Source of the DNA: Flammeovirga aprica JL-4
GTDB lineage: Bacteria > Bacteroidota > Bacteroidia > Cytophagales > Flammeovirgaceae
Assembly: GCF_012844305.1 (NCBI RefSeq)
Contig: NZ_JABANE010000039.1
Coordinates: forward strand, 1 to 64,000
Direction: 5' to 3'
DNA length: 64,000 nt
Every line of letters begins with the position of its first letter. Positions within the stretch are counted from its first letter, which is position 1. Below the pieces are notes generated by a model. That model saw only the letters and a list, made by a program, of their open reading frames with translations, did no database searches and was not told the DNA's origin. This document shows positions 37,334 to 47,636 of the stretch, in pieces. A program made the position numbers and the translations under genes.

Positions 37334-39883
37334 CTAGTTCGTCAAAACCACTTTTATCTTATCCGATTTATCATCACCAATAATATTGATGAAGTAAATT
37401 CCTTTAGGTAACGTACTCAAGTTCAATTGATGTTTATAGTTGAAATCTATTGTTGTGTTTTGTACTTCTTCTCCATTAAGGTTATATACCAAAATCGTAT
37501 ATTTTCCTATTTCTAAACCATCTATATTCACTACTCCTGTTGAAGGATTAGGGTAAGCGTTTACTTTTTGGAACGTCTCATCATTGGAAGCTATAATTTC
37601 TCTAGCTCCACTTCCTGTTGAAAAGTTGACTTTATCTAAATTCCATTGCCAATCATTACTACCCGATGCTGTAATTCTGAAACTGTGTAATCCTGATGAA
37701 AGGTAAACGGATGAGCTTGCCGTCAATGCTTCGAAATTATTCCATCCTCCATTGGCAGGAACAGCATCCGTTGCCACTACGGTTCCATCTACTGAAAGCT
37801 GAATTCCTGTACCCGTTGTCATGGGAGTTGAGATCATATACTCAATGTTATAATCACCTGCATTAGGAACATTGACACTGTATTCTGTCCAGTCTCCACC
37901 ATTGACGTAGTTAATACCTACACCTGTCATAATGCTTACTCCATAAGGAACGAATGCGTCATTAAATGTTCCGCCTGTGTTCGTAAAATCTTCGGCTTCT
38001 ATACTGAAGTTGGAAGATGTTGGAGGGATAGTCACCTCCTCTTCAGGAGTGAAGACTAATTTATCTAAGTTCCATTGCCAATCATTACTTCCTGATGCCA
38101 ATATTCTCAAATTATGATTACCACTGAAAGTAACCGTACCTGTGGCTGAAAGTGATGTAAAATTGCTCCAGCTTCCATTATTCGGAACATTGGTGGTGTT
38201 TACCGTAACGCCATCAACTAAAAGGCTCACTTGTGTTCCTGATGTCATAGGTGTTGAAATCAGATATTCTAAGGTGTAAGTACCAGTCGCATTGATCGAA
38301 TATTCTGCCCAGTCACCCGCATTTACATAATTCACGCCTCCTGTCATAATATTCATACCGAAGGGTACTTGACCATCATTAAAAGTACCGCCTGTATTAG
38401 TAAATGATTCTGCTTCTACTGTAAAAGCTTCTCCTTGAACGGGAGGAGTGGATGAATTGCTTACGGTCACCGTTGAAGTAGCTGTAAATCCACCATCAGT
38501 TGATGTGGCAGTAATCACCGCCGTACCTTCTCCTACTGCTGTTACCACACCCGACTGATTTACAGTAGCCACATCCTCATTATTAGAAGCAAAAAGCATT
38601 GTTTGATCCGTAGCATTGGCAGGAACAACTTGACCGGTAAGATTACCTTGAGCACCTGTTTCTAATGCCAAAGCGGAAGGTGTCACCATAATATCAGTTA
38701 CGCCTACAGTTCCTCCACTGGGCACCGGCTTGTACACTCTTACCCAATCCACTTCCATTGTATTTTTTGAATCAGCTAACAAATCTGCATTTGAAGGTGT
38801 TTCACCTCTACTTACCAACCAACTTTGCGATTCTACATTAATGATAATGTCCATCTCTTTTGTAAATCCATTACCATTTTGGTAAGCTCCTGGATCAATC
38901 ACATTGATGCCATTTGAATTATCACTTGCTGATTGTAATGTATTCATATTAAATGAAGTACTTGTAGCGTAAAGCGTTACTTCAGAATAACCGTTTGAAG
39001 CATTGACAGGCATTCCACCCACATTATTTCCCCATGAATCCACCGTATTGGCAGGATGCTGACTGTTGTAATACGTATACTCCCAAGTGCCATTCATTAA
39101 AGTGGCAATGGCATTATGATACATCACTCTCACTAATTCTCCATCGATATAATACTCAAAATGATTTGGTGTTTTCCAATAAACGCCCAATCTTAAATAC
39201 CTACGATCTCCATTGTTCCAAGCCCAATCACCCCAACCGTAAGAAGTATTTACACGGCTATCAGGCCACCAACTGTTCCAATCTCTTGGCTGATAATCAT
39301 GAAATGGACTTCTAATAAAAGAGTGATGAGAAATGTGCGTCAAGTGCTTAAAGCCATTCACTCCACCGTAGTTTTCGATGATGTCAATTTCCTGCGTATC
39401 ATCTGGACTCAATAACCAAAAACATGATGCTAAACTGATATTCGCCACGCTAATAGCAGATTCCACATAAACAGGATATTGCACTCTCGCGTTGGAAGTC
39501 ACACAACCTGAGTTCACCCCATTATTCGGCAATCCCATTTTTGGAGCATTACCATTCCAAGGGTTGGCTTGATTGTTTTGATCCCATCTTGAAGCATTGA
39601 TAAATAAGCTCCCGTTTTTCACAGATACATTTTGATATTTCCAATAGGTAGTACCCGGACCATCCCAAGCATTATGGTAGAAATTGTACCATTTTCCATC
39701 TCCAAAGTTGGTCTTTGCATTGACAGGGTTAAAAGTATAATTAAAGTCATCTGATACGTTGTCTTGCAGTTGCCAAGTGTTTCCTGATCCCGCATTGGCA
39801 GGGACGGCAATACCGCTCCAATCCTGTGCTGAGGTATTGAAAAACACCAAACAACCTAAAATTAGTAAGAGTAATTCTTTCAT
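37334..39883 (-). CDS. GH16 beta-agarase-like enzyme with Big2 and two CBM6 modules, T9SS-secreted
   Basis: The 849-residue enzyme has a signal peptide (to ~residue 20) and a GH16 domain (~21-385) opening WSGIAVPANAGSGNTWQL as in agarases, with catalytic EIDIIE (Glu165, Asp167, Glu170). Next come a Big2 domain (~392-475), two CBM6 modules (~485-615 and ~628-760, each with GxNYVNxGDW and NDWQWNLDK) and a type A sorting domain (YPNPSTGVVNI to the end). It should cleave beta-1,4 links in agarose or a related galactan outside the cell. Kappa-carrageenase or porphyranase specificity cannot be excluded. It lies 228 bp downstream of the GH86 gene in the same direction. Confidence 0.88.
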   Translation of the reverse strand: MKELLLLILGCLVFFNTSAQDWSGIAVPANAGSGNTWQLQDNVSDDFNYTFNPVNAKTNFGDGKWYNFYHNAWDGPGTTYWKYQNVSVKNGSLFINASRWDQNNQANPWNGNAPKMGLPNNGVNSGCVTSNARVQYPVYVESAISVANISLASCFWLLSPDDTQEIDIIENYGGVNGFKHLTHISHHSFIRSPFHDYQPRDWNSWWPDSRVNTSYGWGDWAWNNGDRRYLRLGVYWKTPNHFEYYIDGELVRVMYHNAIATLMNGTWEYTYYNSQHPANTVDSWGNNVGGMPVNASNGYSEVTLYATSTSFNMNTLQSASDNSNGINVIDPGAYQNGNGFTKEMDIIINVESQSWLVSRGETPSNADLLADSKNTMEVDWVRVYKPVPSGGTVGVTDIMVTPSALALETGAQGNLTGQVVPANATDQTMLFASNNEDVATVNQSGVVTAVGEGTAVITATSTDGGFTATSTVTVSNSSTPPVQGEAFTVEAESFTNTGGTFNDGQVPFGMNIMTGGVNYVNAGDWAEYSINATGTYTLEYLISTPMTSGTQVSLLVDGVTVNTTNVPNNGSWSNFTSLSATGTVTFSGNHNLRILASGSNDWQWNLDKLVFTPEEEVTIPPTSSNFSIEAEDFTNTGGTFNDAFVPYGVSIMTGVGINYVNGGDWTEYSVNVPNAGDYNIEYMISTPMTTGTGIQLSVDGTVVATDAVPANGGWNNFEALTASSSVYLSSGLHSFRITASGSNDWQWNLDKVNFSTGSGAREIIASNDETFQKVNAYPNPSTGVVNIDGLEIGKYTILVYNLNGEEVQNTTIDFNYKHQLNLSTLPKGIYFINIIGDDKSDKIKVVLTN

Positions 39884-39934
39884 TTCTATAAACTAAATTG
39901 ATAGTAAAAAATTTGATTTAAGGGTGTATTGATA

Positions 39935-40055
39935 GGAATGAAGAATGCAGAATGAAGGGTGAAGATTAGATCCAAAATGTAATTATAAAACGACTTCATA
40001 AATTACATTACAGACCAGATCATTCTTCACTCTACATTCTTAATTCTTCATTCCT
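39935..40055. repeat. Heptamer inverted-repeat element
   Basis: Left arm units GAATGAA GAATGCA GAATGAA and right arm units CATTCTT ACATTCT TAATTCT are built in steps of 7. Inside, AATGTAATT pairs with AATTACATT, so the whole 121 bp can fold as one long hairpin. It lies between the GH86 and GH16 genes. Confidence 0.75.
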
Positions 40056-40064
40056 TCAGATACT

Positions 40065-40100
40065 GAAAAAGTGCAACACTTCCCGAAGGAAGCATCACAC
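40065..40100 (-). terminator. Intrinsic terminator with UUCG loop after the GH86 gene
   Basis: The 13-nt arms 40088-40100 and 40071-40083 pair fully on the minus strand (with G-U pairs) around a TTCG tetraloop closed by C-G, followed by a T run. It starts 12 bases past the stop codon. Confidence 0.9.
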
Positions 40101-40111
40101 TCCTTTTATCT

Positions 40112-43100
40112 TTATTTCATCACTGAAATTCTTACATTTTTCTCCACGCCTTCCCCTACAATTCTCATAAGGTAAATGCCTGAAGTAAGAGCTTCTACAT
40201 TCAGTTGGTGAATGTATTTGAAATCAATAGCTTTATAATCCACCAATACACCATTGATGTTGTACAATGCCACTTGATAAGCACCGTTAGGTAAACCTTT
40301 AATATTGACAACATTGGTCGATGGATTTGGATAAAGTGATAATTCTTCTGCTAGATCTACTTTAGATTCCACTTTTCTTGCTGTTGAAGAAGCAGGGCTG
40401 AAAGTCACTTTATCAAGATTCCATTGCCAAGCGTTAGTTCCAGAAGCAATAATTCTTACGGTATGAATTCCTGCTGAAAGATTGGCCGTACCTGATGCTG
40501 ATAGTGGTTGGTAATCATCCCATTGTCCATTGTTTGGAACGGCATCTGTTGACACTACAATTCCATCAATCTCTATTTGGATAGCCACATCACCACTCGT
40601 TGGCGTTGAAATTGAATACTCCATCTCATACTCACCTGCACCTTCTACATTCAAACTGTATTCAGCCCAGTCACCTGAGTTCACCCAGTTGATTCCTAAT
40701 CCTGTCACACGATTCACACCCAATGGCACATTGCCATCATTGTAAGTACCGCCTGTGCTTGTGAAGTCTTCCGCTTCAATCACCAATCCGCTAGGAGGCG
40801 TCACAACATCTGTGACTGTAATTGTTGAAGTAGCTGTAAAACCGCCATCATTTGAAGTGGCAGTGATGATCGCCGTACCTTCAGCAACTGCGGTTACTAA
40901 ACCGTTATTTACAGTAGCAACTGATGCGTTATTTGTGCTCCATGTATAAGAAGCATCTGTAGCATTGGCAGGGAGAATAGAAGCCGATAATTGTGCTGTT
41001 TCATTCACTAATAATGCGACATTGGCAGGAGTAACATTGATACCTGTTACAGGAACGGTTGGAGACGTTACTGGCGTTAATACCACTTTATCCAAGTTCC
41101 ATTGCCAAGCATTGGTGCCAGCCCCCACAAGTCTTAATGTATGACTTCCATTGAGTACAATTTGATGTGCTGATTTTAAAGGCTGATAATCATCCCATTG
41201 TCCATTACTTGGCACATTATCTACACCTACCGAACTGCCGTCTAAGACTGCTTCAATCGAAGCTCCTGACATTGGCGTTGAAATGTAATAAGTCACTTCA
41301 TAGGTACCATTTCCACTTACGGTATATTCTGCCCAGTCCTCACTGTTTACATAATTGATACCGATATTATCTACTTTATTTACTCCCAATGGAACAACAC
41401 CGTCATTGAATGTACCACCTGTAGTTACAAAGCTTTCTGCCTCAATCACAATATCACTACCTTCTACTATTTCACTAACAGTCACTGTCGTCTGCGCTTC
41501 AAAACCACCATCTGCAGTAGAAACTGTAATAGTAGCTGTTCCCTCTGCCACTGCACTGACCACACCATTATTTACAGTGGCCACTGATGTATTAGAAGAG
41601 GTCCAAGAAACATTCTTATTCGACGCATTGACAGGAATAACCTGAGCCGTCAATTGAGCAGTGTTATTGACATATAAACTTAAAGTAGATGGCGTCAACG
41701 TTACACCCGTTACAGCTATAATATTGCTTGTTACTGTGATATCAATTGATGAAGTAATACCATCGGCTGTTGCTGAAATAGTTGCTGTTCCAACACCTAT
41801 TCCTGTCACTACTCCACTGTTATTGACCGTCGCAACATTAGTGTTATTACTTGACCAAGAAATCACTTTTGGACAAACATTAGAAGGAAGAAGTGAAGCC
41901 GTTAGAGCCACTGTTTCCGCTTCTCTGATCGTTGTTGTGGAAGCATTGACCGTGATACTTTGCAGGTTTTCATCACAAGTAATTTCTCCTTCAAAGTTCA
42001 TTTGGAAGTAATCCAGGTTCCATTGCCAATCCGATGTTCCTGCGCCTACTAAACCAATCGTTACATTTCCTTGAGGGAGATTAACTCTTTGCCCCAAAGC
42101 AACCGTTGCATAAGCATCCCAATCGTTCATTGGCACCTTCACGGAACCTTGGCTTTCACTATTGACGAACATCTCAATCACACCATCTTCTACAGCTGTT
42201 CCTGCAAAGAAAGCGACTGAATACTCCCCTGCTTGAGGAATAAATACTTCGTACTCTACGAAGTCGCCAGCCTGTACATTATTGATGCCTTGACCGCCTG
42301 TCGGAATATCATAAATAGCGATATCACCTACAGTTCCGCCCATATTGCTGAAAGATTCCGCTTGAATCACCAAAGTAGTTCCCACCGTAAGGTTACTTGT
42401 AGCCACCACTGATGCATTGGAAGCAGAAGTTGCCGTTAATGTCAGTGTACCTTCTGTTGTTGAAGCTGAAATTAAGCCGTTCGTATCCACAGTAGCCAAT
42501 GCAGAATTGCTTGTTGACCAAGTGATGTTTTTCTCTGTGGTCCACTCCGGCACATACATAGGCGTCACTTGCATATTTCCGCCAGGGAAAACCGTGATGT
42601 CCGATGGAATAATGATTTGCGTAGGCTGTACCACCACTTGTGATTTCACACTTACATTGGCCTCAGCATACAAACCACCATCTTGAAGCGTACCTCTGAT
42701 CACTGTATTTCCTAAGCTTACACCCGTCACCGTACCGTTGTTATCTACAGTGGCAACACCCGGATTCGTTGAAGACCAAAGTACTGTTTTATCAAAAGCA
42801 TTGGTAGGTAAAACTTCTGCCGTTACAGGCAATGTTTGTCCAACTTCCACCTCTCTTAACCAATCCACCAAAGTGATGCTTTGCGGTCTGATTCTGTCCA
42901 GAATTGATAAATCAGAAGCACATTGACTGATGATTTGATTTCCGTTTAATGCAGAAACTCTTAATGAATAATTCCCTACTGCAGGTACATTATTCAACAC
43001 TAAATCCACTGCTACAACATCTTTTCCTTTCACTTCTGTAGTGGTCGTTCCAGTTCCCAAAACAGTGTTTCCTTGCATTAATTCTACCTTGAGTGTTCGT

Positions 43101-45862
43101 GTACCCAAAAGATTCACAAATACATCAAAAGTATAATTGGTATTACCAGTGACCTCACTCACCATGGCATCACAATACACTTTTTCTTCTCCTACAATTC
43201 CCACATTGACAGTTGTAGAAGCAGTGATTACATTGCCATTATCATTAATTGTCGCTGTAATTACCGCTGACTCACCAATCGCAACACCTGTTACACTACC
43301 TGATTTTGGATCAACTTGTACTGCTTGATCATTCGAAGAAGACCAAACTGCCTCTTGATTTGTCGCATCCAATGGTAAAATATTCAATGTTAGAGGAGTA
43401 GTAACATAGAAATCCACATCTACACTGTTTCCTTCTTCAATCGAAAGACTTGCTACAGGAGTATCAGCATAAGGAATTGCTGAAATCACAAATGAAGAAG
43501 AGATGGTTCCATCTGTATTTGTAGCGGTAATTGTAGCAGTTCCTGAAGAAGCCACACCTGTCACCACACCGTACTCATCTACAGTGGCAACGCTTGTGTT
43601 ATTAGAAGTCCATACTAACGCTTTGTCAGTTGCATTTACTGGAGAAAGTACTGCTTTTAAAGCCTCTTTTTGACCTTGCATTACTTCCGTATCTCCTTCA
43701 ATTGAAACGCTATTTAACGCCACTGCATTTAAACCTTCACGACCTGGAGCTTTTGAGAAATCCCATACTTGAATTTGAGTCGTTGCCCAGTCCGTTGGTG
43801 CATTCGTTTTACATTCAATCGTATTTGAAGCCTGTAATAAACCTGCTGGAATATCTACTTCCAAAGTACCTAACCATTGGTTTCTTAGGTCTCCCATTGA
43901 ACCTCTCCAATTACCATTGTGCTCTAATTCAACACCATTTAGCTTTACAACTACTGAACCTAAGTGCGCTTTAAAAAAGGCTCCTGAAACTCTTAAAGTT
44001 GCTTCATAATCTCCACTTGGAACTACAACACCATTGACTGAAGTAGTCAATGTAGGACTTGTTGTATGAATTAATTCACTTCCAAATTCATGGTAACCAG
44101 AACCAATCTTTTCACCCATAAATTTCGTTTCTTCAGAAGTTTGATCTAACGTCACAGCGTTTTCGAAAGTATACTCTAATACCATCGTAGCATCTTCGCT
44201 TAATGTCACCGATCCAGGTGCTGTAGCTACTGTAAACTCATCCAAAGCAGGCTTACCAAACTGCCCTTTGTTGCTATCCAAGTAAAGGTTTTTAACTAGC
44301 ACGCTTTGAACAGGGTTTTCATAATCATCGTAAAATGAAAGGTTGATGTCTTTTGTATTATTTTCTAAGTTATTCAAGATCAAATAGATCTTATTACCAT
44401 CTACATAAGCATCTACCTGTACATCACGGTTGGTTGATTTTGTATCGATACGAGTACCTTTTACATTACTCCATAGCTCAAAGAATTTGATGTACTCCGA
44501 CCATTCCCATTCACCATCACCGTTTTCATCACGCATCATTGCATAAGGATAACGTAGGTCTTGATCTGGAATATCTCCCCAAATCGCTTTGATAGGTGTA
44601 AAAGGCATTGACTTCGTGATGTAATCCGGACGCTCCAAGAATTGCATAAACATAGCATTGAATGGTTTCAGGTTCTCCCAGTCCATTCTTTGCTGATCAT
44701 AAACTCCCGGTCTGTTATTGTCATTGTACTGACCATTTACAGCTCCAAACTCAGAAACGATCAACTCTTTACGTGTTCCTGTTTTATGCAAATCATACCA
44801 TTCGATAATATCCAACATCGCTTCAGTATGACCACCTGATCTCGTTGCAGAAGGGGCATCATTTGCATTCAGATTCCAACCCGGCCAATCATAAATGTGA
44901 ATCGAGTAGAAATCCATGTTCGGACCACAAGCATCCATAAAACCTTGCCACATAATATCCCACTGATACCAAGGGTTAGATCTGTAATTGTTCGCTTCAG
45001 AATCCATCATGTTATGGTAAGTGATATACCCATCACCGTCCAGCCATTGATCCAAATAGTTTTCATCATAACGAGAAATACCATCCGGTAAGTGGAAGTC
45101 ATGTAAACCCCAAGTCATACCACCGATTTTAGGGCGGTAAGGGTTATCCGCACCAAAACGCTCCTTTACGCCTTGAGCAACGAGGTTATGATATTCCCAG
45201 ATTTTCTCTTGAGAAGTACACGTCATATGCCCTGTCATCATTGGCATATCAGGTTCGTTGATCACTTCCCAATAACCAGGTAACGGTTCACCTTGTCCAC
45301 CTTCTGTTTTTCTAAAGAACATGTCCAGGTAATTCACCACCCATTCTGCAGAAACATCCACATCCATCGGTTGCCAACCTGTCCAAGTGACACCGTCGCC
45401 ATTCCAAGACAACGTAGGATATGTAGGGTGAGGATTGGTACCGCCGATCAGTTCTCGGCTTTTTTTCTCATACTGATGTGTGAGATAATCTTTTTCATAT
45501 TCCCCTTTTAACCAAGTCCCAAGCTCATTCATGTGCTCTAAACTAGGGCGGTTAGGACGATTGGGGTCTTCTTCAGTAGCACTGAATTTCCAAGTAGCAG
45601 AACCTGTATCTCTACCAAAATACGTATCGAGTTTATTTAAGAGATAGTCAAGTTTGTCTTCTTCTCCGTCCCAGTCCGTTTCGAAAGCGGTACCATGAAG
45701 GGTCATGTATTTTTCCCTTTCAAATTCGGATACACCGTTGACAGAGTGCTTGATATTTAAATTGACATCCACGTTGACGTCTTGTGCTTTACTGAAGTAA
45801 GCACATGAGAATAGTATTAAAAAAAGGGAGAGCCTTTTATTAATCTGTAAAAAATAGTTCAT
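40112..45862 (-). CDS. GH86 beta-agarase/porphyranase-like multimodular enzyme, T9SS-secreted
   Basis: After a signal peptide (to ~27) the 1916-residue protein has a GH86 catalytic region (~28-640) opening VDVNLNIKHSVNGVSEFERE. Likely catalytic acids are Glu203 in WEVINEP and Glu371 in IVSEFGAVNG. Then follow about seven Big2 domains (WSSxNxxVATV pattern), three CBM6 modules (around 1180-1320, 1510-1640 and 1730-1850, with DWQWNLD or AWQWNLD) and a type A sorting domain (LYPNPSTNVVNI). It should attack agarose or porphyran endolytically at the cell surface. Together with the GH16 enzyme downstream it forms an agarolytic pair. Its length is well above a plain GH86 enzyme because of the modules. 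Confidence 0.88.
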   Translation of the reverse strand: MNYFLQINKRLSLFLILFSCAYFSKAQDVNVDVNLNIKHSVNGVSEFEREKYMTLHGTAFETDWDGEEDKLDYLLNKLDTYFGRDTGSATWKFSATEEDPNRPNRPSLEHMNELGTWLKGEYEKDYLTHQYEKKSRELIGGTNPHPTYPTLSWNGDGVTWTGWQPMDVDVSAEWVVNYLDMFFRKTEGGQGEPLPGYWEVINEPDMPMMTGHMTCTSQEKIWEYHNLVAQGVKERFGADNPYRPKIGGMTWGLHDFHLPDGISRYDENYLDQWLDGDGYITYHNMMDSEANNYRSNPWYQWDIMWQGFMDACGPNMDFYSIHIYDWPGWNLNANDAPSATRSGGHTEAMLDIIEWYDLHKTGTRKELIVSEFGAVNGQYNDNNRPGVYDQQRMDWENLKPFNAMFMQFLERPDYITKSMPFTPIKAIWGDIPDQDLRYPYAMMRDENGDGEWEWSEYIKFFELWSNVKGTRIDTKSTNRDVQVDAYVDGNKIYLILNNLENNTKDINLSFYDDYENPVQSVLVKNLYLDSNKGQFGKPALDEFTVATAPGSVTLSEDATMVLEYTFENAVTLDQTSEETKFMGEKIGSGYHEFGSELIHTTSPTLTTSVNGVVVPSGDYEATLRVSGAFFKAHLGSVVVKLNGVELEHNGNWRGSMGDLRNQWLGTLEVDIPAGLLQASNTIECKTNAPTDWATTQIQVWDFSKAPGREGLNAVALNSVSIEGDTEVMQGQKEALKAVLSPVNATDKALVWTSNNTSVATVDEYGVVTGVASSGTATITATNTDGTISSSFVISAIPYADTPVASLSIEEGNSVDVDFYVTTPLTLNILPLDATNQEAVWSSSNDQAVQVDPKSGSVTGVAIGESAVITATINDNGNVITASTTVNVGIVGEEKVYCDAMVSEVTGNTNYTFDVFVNLLGTRTLKVELMQGNTVLGTGTTTTEVKGKDVVAVDLVLNNVPAVGNYSLRVSALNGNQIISQCASDLSILDRIRPQSITLVDWLREVEVGQTLPVTAEVLPTNAFDKTVLWSSTNPGVATVDNNGTVTGVSLGNTVIRGTLQDGGLYAEANVSVKSQVVVQPTQIIIPSDITVFPGGNMQVTPMYVPEWTTEKNITWSTSNSALATVDTNGLISASTTEGTLTLTATSASNASVVATSNLTVGTTLVIQAESFSNMGGTVGDIAIYDIPTGGQGINNVQAGDFVEYEVFIPQAGEYSVAFFAGTAVEDGVIEMFVNSESQGSVKVPMNDWDAYATVALGQRVNLPQGNVTIGLVGAGTSDWQWNLDYFQMNFEGEITCDENLQSITVNASTTTIREAETVALTASLLPSNVCPKVISWSSNNTNVATVNNSGVVTGIGVGTATISATADGITSSIDITVTSNIIAVTGVTLTPSTLSLYVNNTAQLTAQVIPVNASNKNVSWTSSNTSVATVNNGVVSAVAEGTATITVSTADGGFEAQTTVTVSEIVEGSDIVIEAESFVTTGGTFNDGVVPLGVNKVDNIGINYVNSEDWAEYTVSGNGTYEVTYYISTPMSGASIEAVLDGSSVGVDNVPSNGQWDDYQPLKSAHQIVLNGSHTLRLVGAGTNAWQWNLDKVVLTPVTSPTVPVTGINVTPANVALLVNETAQLSASILPANATDASYTWSTNNASVATVNNGLVTAVAEGTAIITATSNDGGFTATSTITVTDVVTPPSGLVIEAEDFTSTGGTYNDGNVPLGVNRVTGLGINWVNSGDWAEYSLNVEGAGEYEMEYSISTPTSGDVAIQIEIDGIVVSTDAVPNNGQWDDYQPLSASGTANLSAGIHTVRIIASGTNAWQWNLDKVTFSPASSTARKVESKVDLAEELSLYPNPSTNVVNIKGLPNGAYQVALYNINGVLVDYKAIDFKYIHQLNVEALTSGIYLMRIVGEGVEKNVRISVMK

Positions 45863-46154
45863 TTTTAAAATTTCATTTCATTTGATTTAATGTGTCGGAA
45901 CTACAGTACTTAAAATAAGGCTACTGCAGTATCAAAGGACACTTAACTAAGCTTGGTTTCTTCACTACCTCTAGCTGATAAGGCATGAAGATGCATTTAC
46001 ACTAGAAAAAATCTAGAATAGATTAGAGATTTAATAATAATTCATTCATATTGCAGTTTGAAGTTGAACATAATTTCAATTTAGAGTCTACCACGATTAA
46101 GATTGCCGTCTTGTTGGTAGGCTCTTTTTCATTTAAAAGGAGGGAAGTAAATAA

Positions 46155-46214
46155 ACACTTGTGGTGTTTGGTTTCGCGTTCACTAGTTATAAAAAAAGTG
46201 GTCACCACAAGTGT
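46155..46214. repeat. Perfect 12-bp inverted repeat
   Basis: The arms 46155-46166 and 46203-46214 are exact complements. No T tract follows directly. It could be an RNA hairpin of a small transcript or a looped operator upstream of the GH86 gene. Confidence 0.6.
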
Positions 46215-46597
46215 AATATCTACATTAGCAAATATGGAGAGTTCAAAAATCGGAATCAATTTTTCCGACTAGACAAAAACTGTATACCAGCTTTTTATTC
46301 TCAACAGCAACACCATCGCGAATCGTAAAATTTTACTAGACATTCAAATAAAAAACTAGACAAGAACTGTATAAAACTGGGCAATTGACACTACATCAAG
46401 AGTTTTTTGATGTTTTTGTTTAAGATTTGACTATTCAAAAACTGAACAATCAAAACTCCAAAAAAATAAAAATCTCCCCTAAAAAAAACGCTATTTATAG
46501 ACCTTTTTTCTTTATTTCTACCAATTTCCCAGAAAAATATACAATTGTTCAATATTGAAATATTGATATCAACAACTTTACTTTAACTTACAAGGCA

Positions 46598-46635
46598 TAA
46601 AAAAACACCTTGACGATATCATCATCAAGGTGTTT
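46598..46635 (-). terminator. Intrinsic terminator
   Basis: AACACCTTGA (46604-46613) pairs with TCAAGGTGTT (46625-46634), and a T run follows on the minus strand. It lies ~290 bases past the marC-like stop; the region between contains only a heptamer element. Confidence 0.8.
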
Positions 46636-46786
46636 CATGAACTTAACTCTCTCAATTTTTTTTATCACTTATCTACTAAGCGCATTCATCTAACTTCTGA
46701 TATAATAAACTGATATTAGAAGATTTTTGTTTCAATTCAAACTAATTTAATTCAAAACGATTGTTAAGAGTGTTATTGTTCGGTAT

Positions 46787-46920
46787 TGAGTTAAGATTAA
46801 GAGGGAAGAATTAAGAGAAATATACCTGATTGTGGACCGTTAAATCCTTTTTATTCGGGTTATTTTGAAATAAATCAATTCGTTATTAAAAGTCATAATC
46901 CTTAATTATATTCTTAATTT
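46787..46920. repeat. Heptamer inverted-repeat element
   Basis: The left arm has units TGAGTTA AGATTAA GAGGGAA GAATTAA; the right arm (from ~46896) has AATCCTT AATTATA TTCTTAA. Pairing is less regular than in the other elements. It abuts the stop codon of the MarC-family gene. Confidence 0.5.
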
Positions 46921-46922
46921 GA

Positions 46923-47534
46923 CTAATGATTAAAAAATGCACTCAATCCCATCAATATATGATTGACTGCTACAGCCGACAGAATTAAGCCCATTACTCT
47001 ACTTATTAATGCTGCACCACTGTTTCCTATTTTATGAAATATTTTTGTGGAGAATAACATGAAAAACCAGGCAATTGCCATTACAGTAAGCATAATCAAT
47101 GAAGTGATGAATTGTTCCTGAATGCTATATTTGCTTTTTTCTGTTAAGAGCATAACTGCCAAAATCGCTCCCGGACTAGCCAAAGAAGGAATAGCAATGG
47201 GAAAGATGGCCATATCGTCTTTGTTATCTACATGAGAAAGTTCTTCTTCTGGTTTACTTTCTCCAAAAATCATAGTCAATGCAAACAAGAAGAGAACGAT
47301 CCCTCCAGCAATTTGGAAATTGGATAGAGGTATCTCTATCACTTCTAAAATCACCTCTCCTACAGCAATAAAAAACAGTAATACTCCACTTGCGGCAAAA
47401 GTAGCTTTCTTTGCAACGGACACTTTCTGTTCGTTCGTCATATTGGAGGTCATTGCTATAAAAACGGGTATCGTACCAATGGGATCTATGACTGTAAAAA
47501 AGGCAATGAATTTGGTAAAAAATAGTTGAAACAT
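46923..47534 (-). CDS. MarC-family integral membrane protein
   Basis: The 203-residue protein begins FFTKFIAFFTVIDPIGTIPV, the MarC signature, and has six predicted membrane helices with the second-half motif IAIPSLASPGAI. The family is often named for multiple antibiotic resistance but its transport function remains unproven. It is transcribed alone; a terminator of the preceding gene lies just upstream. Confidence 0.9.
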   Translation of the reverse strand: MFQLFFTKFIAFFTVIDPIGTIPVFIAMTSNMTNEQKVSVAKKATFAASGVLLFFIAVGEVILEVIEIPLSNFQIAGGIVLFLFALTMIFGESKPEEELSHVDNKDDMAIFPIAIPSLASPGAILAVMLLTEKSKYSIQEQFITSLIMLTVMAIAWFFMLFSTKIFHKIGNSGAALISRVMGLILSAVAVNHILMGLSAFFNH

Positions 47535-47560
47535 ATATATTTTTAATAAGTATAAAATGG

Positions 47561-47611
47561 AAAGAAAACTACAGGCTCAGTTTGAGTTTATCAAAAAATT
47601 ACACCTGTAGT
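47561..47611 (-). terminator. Probable intrinsic terminator
   Basis: ACTACAGG (47568-47575) pairs with CCTGTAGT (47604-47611) and a T-rich stretch follows on the minus strand. The 28-base loop is long. It follows the 188-residue gene. Confidence 0.6.
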
Positions 47612-47636
47612 CTGTCTTCCTATCTTGATTGTGAGA

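Larger units (their letters stand above)
45863..46922. other. Long gene-poor region upstream of GH86
   Basis: About 1060 bp. The first part must hold the GH86 promoter. ACACTTGTGGTG (46155-46166) and CACCACAAGTGT (46203-46214) form a perfect 12-bp inverted repeat 36 bases apart. Two overlapping ORFs of 73 and 78 codons run through it on opposite strands and neither is convincing. A terminator (46598-46635) and a heptamer element (46787-46920) follow. Confidence 0.55.

Noticed and set aside
40530..43974. Series of plus-strand ORFs of 60-116 codons opposite GH86
   Set aside because: They arise from the repeated Big2/CBM6 coding DNA and have no independent support.
46023..46272. Two overlapping ORFs (78 codons minus, 73 codons plus)
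   Set aside because: They cover the same bases in opposite directions, include the inverted repeat, and neither shows a domain, signal peptide or neighbour support.
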